A stretch of DNA of 64,000 nucleotides from contig NZ_RBAM01000014.1 of NCBI RefSeq assembly GCF_003626645.1, forward strand, positions 62,001 to 126,000, written 5' to 3'. Position 1 is the first letter of the stretch. Each line of letters begins with the position of its first letter. Position numbers and translations under genes: made by a program. The notes under the pieces are model-generated. The model made no database searches. It saw only the letters and a program-made list of their open reading frames with translations, and had not been told where the DNA came from. The stretch comes from Streptomyces klenkii. Its GTDB lineage: Bacteria > Actinomycetota > Actinomycetes > Streptomycetales > Streptomycetaceae. Below, piece after piece: positions 1 to 7,203 of this stretch.

Positions 1-375
1 CGGGGCGAGAGCGCCCGCGCCGCGCTCGCGGCGGACGCCGACTGGGCCGCCCCGGAGCACATCCTGGTGGAGGTCATGCAGTCGCTGCGCGGCATATACC
101 TGGCGGGGCAGGTCACCGCCGAGCGGGTCGCCGAAGTCGCCGGGCGCCTGCCGGGCCTGACACTGCGCAAGGTCCCCGTGGAGCCGCTCCTGGGCCGGAT
201 GTGGCAGCTCAAGGACAACCTCACGCCCGACGACGCGGCCTACGTCGCCGTCGCCGAGGAGCTGGGCGCGACCCTCGTGACGGCCGACCTGCGGCTGCTG
301 CGCGCCACCGGGCCGCGCTGCCCGATCCGGGGCATCACCGACACGGCCGGCACCGCCCGCACCGCCGCCCAGTAA
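1..375 (+). CDS. PIN-domain (VapC-like) protein, 5' end missing
   Basis: The reading frame is open from the first base, so the start lies outside the window and 124 codons remain. What is visible matches the C-terminal two thirds of a PIN-domain ribonuclease of the VapC type. A helical segment with ILVEVMQSL carries a conserved acidic residue. The segment LTPDDAAYVAVAEELGATLV has the paired Asp and the 'DAAYVALAE' signature, and TADLRLLRA follows with the last acidic position. In VapBC modules the PIN protein is the toxin and its antitoxin usually sits just upstream, which would be off this window. Family assignment is firm; toxin function is inferred from the family. Confidence 0.85.
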   Translation, partial: RGESARAALAADADWAAPEHILVEVMQSLRGIYLAGQVTAERVAEVAGRLPGLTLRKVPVEPLLGRMWQLKDNLTPDDAAYVAVAEELGATLVTADLRLLRATGPRCPIRGITDTAGTARTAAQ

Positions 376-388
376 GCGGGGCGCTCCG

Positions 389-432
389 AAGGGGCGCGGG
401 AAACTGCGCGACCAGCCACGACCCACCCGCAG
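389..432. repeat. Streptomyces-type dispersed intergenic repeat
   Basis: This stretch starts 13 bases after the PIN stop codon. It contains GGGGCGCGGGAAACTGCGCG followed by a block ending in CCACCCGCAG. I recognise it as one of the short sequences that recur between genes throughout Streptomyces genomes. Its function is not established. It lies between the tail-to-tail PIN and TerD-CAP genes. A whole-genome search would give its copy number. Confidence 0.5.
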
Positions 433-460
433 AGGGAGTGCCGCGCTTCCGGCGAAGCGC

Positions 461-1816
461 TCACGTGCCGAACAGCTGCGTCCAGTACGTGCCCGCGCTG
501 CTGCCGGTGGCGTAGCCGATGCCGATGTACGCGAAGTCCGGTTTGAGGATGTTGGCGCGGTGGCCGGGGCTGTTCATCCAGCCCTGGACGACCTCCGCCG
601 CGCTGCGCTGCCCGCAGGCGATGTTCTCGCCGATCCCCGGGTGCGGGGCTCCCGCGGCCCGCGCCCGGTCCCACGGCTCGCTCCCTTCGGGCGAGGTGTG
701 GGCGTAGAAGTCGCGGGCGACCATGTCGTCGCTGTGGGCCTGCGCGGCGGCGGCCAGCCGGTGGTCTCCGGCCAGCGGGCGCAGCCCGGCCGCGGCACGC
801 TCGGCGTTGGTGAGCGCGGTGACCTCGGCGGTCAGCCGGGCCAGGCCGCCGGGTGTCATGGGGGCGGCCCACAGAGCCGTCCAGTAGAGGTCACCGCCGG
901 GGCCGCTGACGTGGGCCGCGGCGGCGTGGACGACGGCCGGGTCGCGGAAGGGCCGGGCGCGCTCGGGGTCCGCGAGGCAGTACGCCACGAACGCGGCGGG
1001 GGTGCGCGGCCCGGACACGAGGTGCTCGGCCACGGTCAGGCAGCGGTAGCCGGACGCGGCGACGCGGTGGTGGAGCGAGGTCCCGTCCGGGCCTTCGGCG
1101 GCGAGCCGGCCCTGCGCGGCCATGGCGGCGGCGTGCGCGCGGGCCGCGGCGACGAGCCGGTGGTCGGCGGTCACGGGCGGCAGCCCGGCCGGGGTCCTCT
1201 CCGCGTTCACGAGGGCGGTGAAGGCATCGGCGGCGCCCGGGCCCGCGTGGGGCGTGGCGTTCGCGTACGGCGCGCGGGCCGCCGGCACGGCCGCCACCGG
1301 CCCGGGTCGCGCGCCGGACGTCCCGGAGCCCGCGCCGTCGTCGGCCACGTCCACGCCGAAGTCCCTGGCCACGCCCGCGAGTCCGTCCGCGTACCCCTGT
1401 CCCAGGGCGCGTATCTTCCAGCCGGTGCCGCGCCGGTAGAGCTCGGCGAGCAGCAGCACGGTCTCCGGCCCGGGGCGCGGCGGCACGAACCGGGCCAGGA
1501 CTCCGCCGCCGCTTCCGGCGACGGTCAGGACGGGCACGGGCAGCGCCTCGAGCCGCGTGCCGGGGGTCGCGGGGCTCACGACGACGGTGACCCGCGCGGC
1601 GCCCGCGCGCAGGCCCCGCGGGTCGACCGTGACGGTGTCACCGGCGAGCCGGGCGCCGGGGACGGCCGGCTGGTTGTAGAAGACGAAGTCGGCGTCCCCG
1701 GCGACCTTTCCGTTCTCGCCGGTGACGATGACCGACAGGTCGAAGGGGCCGGGCACGCGGAGGGCGAGCGCGCCGTCGGGCAGAGTGACGTTGCCTCCGG
1801 CGACGAGGTCGTACAT
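461..1816 (-). CDS. TerD-domain protein fused to two CAP (SCP-like) domains
   Basis: The protein has 451 residues in three parts. Residues 1 to about 160 are a TerD-type calcium-binding stress domain (VTLPDG, FDLSVIV, DADFVFYNQ, GWKIRALGQGY). A proline/alanine linker follows. Residues about 195-325 form a degenerate CAP domain (FTALVNAERT) and about 330-451 a canonical CAP domain (HTSPEGSEPW, GENIACG, WMNSPGHRANIL, IGIGYAT, YWTQLFG). No signal peptide or membrane segment precedes TerD, which is odd because CAP proteins are usually exported. The start is set by GGAGGAACC just before ATG. TerD proteins act in metal or stress responses, and CAP domains bind lipids or act extracellularly. The role of the fusion is unknown. 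Confidence 0.9.
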   Translation of the reverse strand: MYDLVAGGNVTLPDGALALRVPGPFDLSVIVTGENGKVAGDADFVFYNQPAVPGARLAGDTVTVDPRGLRAGAARVTVVVSPATPGTRLEALPVPVLTVAGSGGGVLARFVPPRPGPETVLLLAELYRRGTGWKIRALGQGYADGLAGVARDFGVDVADDGAGSGTSGARPGPVAAVPAARAPYANATPHAGPGAADAFTALVNAERTPAGLPPVTADHRLVAAARAHAAAMAAQGRLAAEGPDGTSLHHRVAASGYRCLTVAEHLVSGPRTPAAFVAYCLADPERARPFRDPAVVHAAAAHVSGPGGDLYWTALWAAPMTPGGLARLTAEVTALTNAERAAAGLRPLAGDHRLAAAAQAHSDDMVARDFYAHTSPEGSEPWDRARAAGAPHPGIGENIACGQRSAAEVVQGWMNSPGHRANILKPDFAYIGIGYATGSSAGTYWTQLFGT

Positions 1817-1896
1817 GGCGGTTCCTCCGAACGCCGGCCGCGTTTCGGCCGGTGCCGGGGGAAACGTGCCGTACGTCCGGGAGGTTCCCGGGAGCC

Positions 1897-1940
1897 GAGC
1901 CCCGCCGGCGCCCCCTTGTCCTCAATCGCCGGACGGGCTC
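1897..1940 (-). terminator. Stem-loop after meaB, built on a dispersed repeat
   Basis: Two 14-base arms (1897-1910 GAGCCCCGCCGGCG and 1927-1940 CGCCGGACGGGCTC) pair with two mismatches around a 16-base loop, immediately after the meaB stop codon. The right half, TCAATCGCCGGACGGGCT, is a sequence I recognise as extremely common between Streptomyces genes. It probably ends the mutA-mutB-meaB transcript before the TerD-CAP gene. Confidence 0.6.
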
Positions 1941-2930
1941 TCACTTCTTGTCGCGGAACGCCTCCAGCAAGCGCTGCGCCGCCAGCCCCGCCGGCAGCGT
2001 GCCCTCGCGCACCCGCTGTTCGATGCCCGGGCCCGCGGCCCGTACGGCCGGGTGGTCGCGCAGTTCGTCCATGAGCTGCTCGCGGACCATCGTCCAGACC
2101 CAGTCGACCTGCTGCTCGCGCCGCCGGGCGGCCAGCGCGCCCGTGGTCTCCATGACGCGCCGGTGCTGCTCCAGCCGCTCCCACACCGTGTCCAGGCCCG
2201 CGCCCTCGCGGGCGCTGCACGTGAGGACGGGCGGGTTCCAGGCGGCGTCCGGAGGCTGCAACAGGCGCAGCGCGCCGGCGAGTTCGCGGGCGGCGGCCTT
2301 GGCGTCGCGCTCGTGCGGGCCGTCGGCCTTGTTGACGGCGACGAGGTCGGCCAGCTCCAGGACGCCCTTCTTGATGCCCTGGAGCTGGTCGCCGGTGCGG
2401 GCGAGGGTGAGCATGAGGAAGCTGTCGACCATGTCGGCGACGGCGGTCTCGGACTGGCCGACGCCGACGGTCTCCACGAGCACCACGTCGTAGCCCGCGG
2501 CCTCCATGACGACGATGGTCTCGCGGGTGGCCCGGGCCACGCCGCCGAGGGTGCCGGCGGTGGGCGAGGGCCGCACGAACGCGGCGGGGTCGACGGCGAG
2601 CCGCTCCATGCGGGTCTTGTCGCCCAGGATGCTGCCGCCGGTCCTGCTGGAGGACGGGTCGACGGCCAGCACCGCGACGCGGTGGCCGAGGCCGGTCAGC
2701 ATAGTGCCGAAGGCGTCGATGAAGGTGGACTTGCCGACGCCGGGCACGCCGGTGATGCCGATCCGCCGGGCCGCCCCCGCGTGCGGGAGCAGCTCGGTCA
2801 GCATCCGCTGGGCGAGGGCCCGGTGGTCGGCCCGGGTGGACTCGACGAGCGTGATGGCGCGGGCGACGACCGCGCGCTTGCCGTCGAGCACGCCCTTCAC
2901 GTAGGCGTCGATGTCGATCGTCCGCGCCAT
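1941..2930 (-). CDS. meaB: Methylmalonyl-CoA mutase-associated GTPase MeaB
   Basis: This 329-residue G3E-family GTPase is the chaperone of methylmalonyl-CoA mutase. It gates delivery of adenosylcobalamin to the mutase and protects or reactivates it. The P-loop is GVPGVGKST near residue 62. The metal-binding stretch AVDPSSSRTGGSILGDKTRM, the VETVGVGQSE switch and an NKAD guanine-specificity motif are all present. Length is typical of the family. It lies 15 bases downstream of mutB in the same direction and is probably co-transcribed and translated with it. The chaperone role is inferred from family and context. Confidence 0.96.
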   Translation of the reverse strand: MARTIDIDAYVKGVLDGKRAVVARAITLVESTRADHRALAQRMLTELLPHAGAARRIGITGVPGVGKSTFIDAFGTMLTGLGHRVAVLAVDPSSSRTGGSILGDKTRMERLAVDPAAFVRPSPTAGTLGGVARATRETIVVMEAAGYDVVLVETVGVGQSETAVADMVDSFLMLTLARTGDQLQGIKKGVLELADLVAVNKADGPHERDAKAAARELAGALRLLQPPDAAWNPPVLTCSAREGAGLDTVWERLEQHRRVMETTGALAARRREQQVDWVWTMVREQLMDELRDHPAVRAAGPGIEQRVREGTLPAGLAAQRLLEAFRDKK

Positions 2931-2945
2931 GTCAGGGGCCCTTGC

Positions 2946-5147
2946 TCACAGCTCGTGGCCGAGGACCCCTGCGAGGGTCTTCAGCAGGTCGTGGGCGGCA
3001 TCGGGGATGACCGTGCCGGGCGGGAAGACCGCGGCGGCGCCCATCTCCAGGAGCGTGGGGACGTCCTGCGGCGGGATGACGCCCCCGACGACGATCATGA
3101 TGTCCTCGCGTCCCTGCTCGGCGAGTTGCTCACGCAGCGCCGGGACGAGCGTGAGGTGGCCGGCCGCGAGCGAGGAGACGCCGACGATGTGCACGTCGGC
3201 CTCGACGGCCTGCCGGGCGACCTCCTCGGGCGTCTGGAAGAGCGGGCCGACGTCGACGTCGAAGCCGAGGTCGGCGAAGGCGGTGGCGATGACCTTCTGG
3301 CCGCGGTCGTGGCCGTCCTGGCCCATCTTGGCGACGAGGATGCGGGGGCGGCGGCCGTCCTCCCGCTCGAACGCCTCGACCAGGGTGCGGGTGCGCTCCA
3401 CGCCGGACGACGGGCCTGCCTCTTCGCGGTACACACCGGAGATCGTACGGATCTGCCCGGCGTGCCGTCCGTAGACCTTCTCCAGTGCGTCGGAGATCTC
3501 ACCGACGGTGGCCTTGGCGCGGGCGGCGTTCACGGCGAGGGCCAGGAGGTTGCCGTCGAGGCCCTGCCCGGTGCCGGCCCCGGCCGCGCGGGTCAGGGCG
3601 TGCAGGGCGTCCTGGCAGACGGCTTCGTCGCGCTCCTCCCGCAGGCGGCGCAGCTTCTCGATCTGCTGGGTGCGCACGGAGGAGTTGTCGACCTTGAGGA
3701 CGTCGATCTGCTCGTCGCTGTCGACCCGGTACTTGTTGACGCCGATGACGGGCTGCCGGCCGGAGTCGATGCGGGCCTGAGTGCGGGCCGCGGCCTCCTC
3801 GACGCGCAGCTTGGGGATGCCCGCGTCGATGGCCTTGGCCATGCCGCCCGCGGCCTCGACCTCCTCGATGTGCTGCCATGCGCGGCGCGCGAGGTCGTGG
3901 GTGAGCCGCTCGACGTAGGCGCTGCCGCCCCACGGGTCGATGACCCGGCAGGTCCCGGACTCCTGCTGCAACAGCAGCTGGGTGTTGCGGGCGATGCGGG
4001 CGGAGAAGTCGGTCGGCAGGGCGAGGGCCTCGTCCAGGGCGTTGGTGTGCAGGGACTGGGTGTGGCCCTGGGTCGCGGCCATGGCCTCGACGCAGGTGCG
4101 GGCGACGTTGTTGAAGACGTCCTGCGCGGTCAGCGACCAGCCCGAGGTCTGCGAGTGGGTGCGCAGCGACAGCGACTTGGTGTTCTGCGGCTCGAAGCGC
4201 TTGACGAGCCGGGCCCACAGCAGGCGGGCGGCGCGCAGCTTGGCGATCTCCATGAAGAAGTTCATGCCGATCGCCCAGAAGAAGGAGAGCCGGGGCGCGA
4301 ACGCGTCGACGTCCAGGCCGGCCCCGATGCCCGCCTTGAGGTACTCCACGCCGTCGGCGAGGGTGTAGGCGAGCTCCAGGTCGGCCGTGGCACCGGCCTC
4401 CTGGATGTGGTAGCCGGAGATGGAGATGGAGTTGTAGCGCGGCATCTTCTGCGAGGTGTACGCGAAGATGTCGGAGATGATCCGCATCGAGGGCCCGGGC
4501 GGATAGATGTAGGTGTTGCGGACCATGAACTCCTTGAGGATGTCGTTCTGGATGGTCCCGGCCAGCTTCTCGGGCGCGACGCCCTGTTCCTCGGCGGCGA
4601 CGATGTAGAGCGCGAGGACGGGCAGCACGGCGCCGTTCATCGTCATCGACACGCTCATCCTGTCCAGCGGGATGCCGTCGAAGAGCTGCCGCATGTCGTA
4701 GATGGAGTCGATGGCGACGCCCGCCATGCCGACGTCGCCGGTGACGCGCGGGTGGTCGCTGTCGTAGCCGCGGTGGGTCGGCAGGTCGAAGGCGACGGAC
4801 AGGCCCTTCTGACCGGCCGCCAGGTTGCGGCGGTAGAAGGCGTTGGACTCCTCGGCGGTGGAGAAGCCCGCGTACTGCCGGATCGTCCAAGGCTGGTTGA
4901 CGTACATCGTCGGGTACGGGCCGCGCAGGTACGGGGCGATGCCGGGGTACGTGCCGAGGAAGTCGAGCCCGTGCAGGTCGTCGGCGGTGTAGAGGGGCTT
5001 GACGCCGATGCCCTCGGGGGTCTCCCAGACGAGGTCCTCGGCGCTCTTGCCGGTGGCCTCCTTCAGGGCGGCCCGCCACTGGCCCGGGTCGGCCGGGGCG
5101 GCGTGCGCGGGGCCCAGGCCGATGCCGGAGAAGTCGGGGATCGGCAT
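2946..5147 (-). CDS. mutB: Methylmalonyl-CoA mutase large (catalytic) subunit
   Basis: The protein has 733 residues. It catalyses the adenosylcobalamin-dependent rearrangement of (R)-methylmalonyl-CoA to succinyl-CoA, linking propionyl-CoA metabolism with the TCA cycle and with methylmalonyl-CoA supply for polyketides. The N-terminal TIM-barrel domain holds substrate-binding stretches (YPTMYVNQPWTIRQYAGFS, SFFWAIGMNFFMEIAKLRAA). The C-terminal cobalamin domain has DGHDRGQKVI, the DxHxxG cobalt-ligand motif. The start codon overlaps the stop of mutA as ATGA, so the two subunits are translationally coupled, which suits a heterodimer. A longer in-frame extension upstream exists but lies inside mutA and is not used. 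Confidence 0.97.
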   Translation of the reverse strand: MPIPDFSGIGLGPAHAAPADPGQWRAALKEATGKSAEDLVWETPEGIGVKPLYTADDLHGLDFLGTYPGIAPYLRGPYPTMYVNQPWTIRQYAGFSTAEESNAFYRRNLAAGQKGLSVAFDLPTHRGYDSDHPRVTGDVGMAGVAIDSIYDMRQLFDGIPLDRMSVSMTMNGAVLPVLALYIVAAEEQGVAPEKLAGTIQNDILKEFMVRNTYIYPPGPSMRIISDIFAYTSQKMPRYNSISISGYHIQEAGATADLELAYTLADGVEYLKAGIGAGLDVDAFAPRLSFFWAIGMNFFMEIAKLRAARLLWARLVKRFEPQNTKSLSLRTHSQTSGWSLTAQDVFNNVARTCVEAMAATQGHTQSLHTNALDEALALPTDFSARIARNTQLLLQQESGTCRVIDPWGGSAYVERLTHDLARRAWQHIEEVEAAGGMAKAIDAGIPKLRVEEAAARTQARIDSGRQPVIGVNKYRVDSDEQIDVLKVDNSSVRTQQIEKLRRLREERDEAVCQDALHALTRAAGAGTGQGLDGNLLALAVNAARAKATVGEISDALEKVYGRHAGQIRTISGVYREEAGPSSGVERTRTLVEAFEREDGRRPRILVAKMGQDGHDRGQKVIATAFADLGFDVDVGPLFQTPEEVARQAVEADVHIVGVSSLAAGHLTLVPALREQLAEQGREDIMIVVGGVIPPQDVPTLLEMGAAAVFPPGTVIPDAAHDLLKTLAGVLGHEL

Positions 5148-7045
5148 CACGCGACTCCCATGCTGTCGAGGACGGAGGACAGGACGGCGACGGCGTCGCC
5201 GCCGGCGAAGACGAACGCGTCGACCCCGGCCCGCAGATAGGCCTCGCGCTGCTCGCCGGCGGGCTTGCCGGCGAGGAACACCCGCTGCGCGCCCGCGGAC
5301 TTGAGGGCGGCGGCGACGGCTTCGGCCTGCTCGGCGTAGAGCTTGTCGCTGGAGCACAGGCAGGCCACGGCGGCGCCGCTGCGTACGAACGCTTCGGCGG
5401 CGGAGGCCGCGTCGACGGTGGCGGGGTCGTGCACGGGCTCGATGCCGCCGGCCTGGAAGAGGTTGGCCGCGAAGGTGGCGCGGCCGGTGTGGGCGGCGGC
5501 GGGGCCGAGCGCGGCGAGGAAGACGCGCGGGCGGGCACCGGCCCTGGCGAGGTGGGCGTCGGAGCGGGCGCGCAGGGCCTCGTAGGCCTCGTCGCGCCGG
5601 ACCCGGGGCAGGCCGCCGCCGGGAGCGGCGGGCGCGGGCTCGCGCCGCAGCGGCTGCTCGCCGAGGTTCGGGAACTCGCTGACGCCGGTGACGGGTTCGC
5701 GGCGGGTGGCCAGGTCGGCGGAGCGGCGGGCCCAGGTGGCGGCGAGCCGCTCGGCCACCAGGCCGGAGCGCAGCGCCGCGGCCTGGCCGCCGGCGCGCTC
5801 CAGCTCCTGGAACCAGGCCCAGGCGGCGTGCGCGAGCTCGTCGGTCAGGCGCTCGACGTACCAGGAGCCGCCGGCGGGGTCGATGACCCGGGCCAGGTGG
5901 GACTCCTCCAGCAGCACCGAAGAGGTGTTGCGGGCGACGCGGCGGGCGAAGGCGTCGGGCAGGCCGGCGGCCTCGTCGAAGGGCAGGACGGTGACGGCGT
6001 CGGCGCCGCCCACGCCCGCGCCGAGGCAGGCGACCGTGGTGCGGAGCATGTTCACCCACGGGTCCCGGCGGGTCATCATCACCGTGGAGGTGACCGCGTG
6101 CTGGCGCTGGGCGGCGCCCTCGGCGCCGGCGCCGCTGACTTCGGCGACGCGGGCCCACAGCCTGCGGGCGGCGCGCAGTTTGGCGATGGTGAGGAACTGG
6201 TCGGCGGTGGCCGCGTAGCGGAACTCCAGCTGCTTGCAGGCCTGATTGACCGTCAGTCCGGCGGCGGTGAGCGTACGGAGGTAGGCGACGCCGGTGGCGA
6301 GCGAGCAGCCGAGCTCCTCGGCCGCGGACCCGCCGGCCTCGTGGTAGGGCAGGGCGTCGACGGTCAGGGCGCGCAGGCCCGGGCGGCCGTCGGCGCACAG
6401 CGCGGCGAGGTCCGCCGCGGCGGCCAGAGCGCCGTCGGGGCCGGTGTCGCCGCCGGTGCGGGCCAGGGTGCCGAGCGGGTCGGCGCCGAGGTTGCCGAGG
6501 GCGGCGCGGGGGGCGAGGCCGCGCTCGTCGTACAGGCGCAGCAGTTCCCGGGCGGCGGGCTCGAAGTCCGCGCCCGCGTCGAGGACGACGGGGGCGAGGT
6601 CGAGGTAGACGCCGTCGAGGGCGGCGGCGATGCCGTCGACGGGGATGCCCGCGGGGCCGGCGGTCAGCCAGAGGGAGGTGACGCCGTTCTCCAGGTCGGC
6701 GAGCACGGCCTCGTTGGCCTGCCGGGGGTCCGGGTGGGCGTGGCGCTGGCGCACGTCCCAGCCGGCCGCGGCCGTCCCCTCGGGCCGGCCGCCGCGGACG
6801 AACGGGGCGAAGCCCGGATATCCGGCGGCGCCGGCCGCGCCGGGGGCGTCGTCGGCGGTGTAGAGCGGGCCGGTTGCGAGCCCGTCCTGGAGTTCGGTGG
6901 CGAGGGCCGCCTCGGCGGCCGGGCCGGTTGCGTCAGCCGCGCCCGCTTTGCGCAGTACGCCCTCCACCAGGCGCTGCCACTGCTCGCGGGTGGGGTCCGG
7001 GAACTCGGCGGCCAGGGGGAAGCCTTCGTCAGGCAGGACCGTCAT
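5147..7045 (-). CDS. mutA: Methylmalonyl-CoA mutase small subunit
   Basis: The protein has 632 residues and is the non-catalytic partner of MutB. It keeps the mutase fold (DPAGGSWYVERLTDELA, QLEFRYAATADQFLTIAKLR). The C-terminal cobalamin-like domain has FLAALGPAAAHTGRATFAAN where MutB has DxHxxG, so it lacks the cobalt ligand, as expected for a MutA subunit. The chosen ATG begins MTVLPDEGFPLAAEFPDPT, which matches the usual family start. The frame stays open far upstream but that extension is antisense to another gene and has no family similarity. It is the first gene of the mutA-mutB-meaB operon. Confidence 0.95.
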   Translation of the reverse strand: MTVLPDEGFPLAAEFPDPTREQWQRLVEGVLRKAGAADATGPAAEAALATELQDGLATGPLYTADDAPGAAGAAGYPGFAPFVRGGRPEGTAAAGWDVRQRHAHPDPRQANEAVLADLENGVTSLWLTAGPAGIPVDGIAAALDGVYLDLAPVVLDAGADFEPAARELLRLYDERGLAPRAALGNLGADPLGTLARTGGDTGPDGALAAAADLAALCADGRPGLRALTVDALPYHEAGGSAAEELGCSLATGVAYLRTLTAAGLTVNQACKQLEFRYAATADQFLTIAKLRAARRLWARVAEVSGAGAEGAAQRQHAVTSTVMMTRRDPWVNMLRTTVACLGAGVGGADAVTVLPFDEAAGLPDAFARRVARNTSSVLLEESHLARVIDPAGGSWYVERLTDELAHAAWAWFQELERAGGQAAALRSGLVAERLAATWARRSADLATRREPVTGVSEFPNLGEQPLRREPAPAAPGGGLPRVRRDEAYEALRARSDAHLARAGARPRVFLAALGPAAAHTGRATFAANLFQAGGIEPVHDPATVDAASAAEAFVRSGAAVACLCSSDKLYAEQAEAVAAALKSAGAQRVFLAGKPAGEQREAYLRAGVDAFVFAGGDAVAVLSSVLDSMGVA

Positions 7046-7174
7046 GGGGGGAAGGCTAGGGGAGCCGGGGCACCTTCCAGCAGTGGCAACCGCTGTGACC
7101 TTGGCCTCTTCGGCCGGTGGCCGCGCCGGCGGACCCCGTCGCCCCGGAACTCCCCGCGCTGCGGAGGCAATCAT

Positions 7175-7191
7175 TCCGCCACGGTGGCGGA
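7175..7191 (-). terminator. Perfect hairpin after the SpoIIE-type phosphatase gene
   Basis: TCCGCCAC and GTGGCGGA form a perfect 8-bp stem around a single G, 12 bases beyond the stop codon of the phosphatase gene and upstream of mutA. No U-tract follows, which is usual for streptomycete terminators. Position fits termination of the phosphatase transcript. An operator role for the mut operon cannot be excluded. Confidence 0.45.
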
Positions 7192-7203
7192 TTCGCCGCC
7201 CCG

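Noticed and set aside
1722..5240. Very long open frame on the plus strand antisense to mutB and meaB
   Set aside because: High-GC codon bias on the minus strand opens antisense frames; the product has no recognisable domain.
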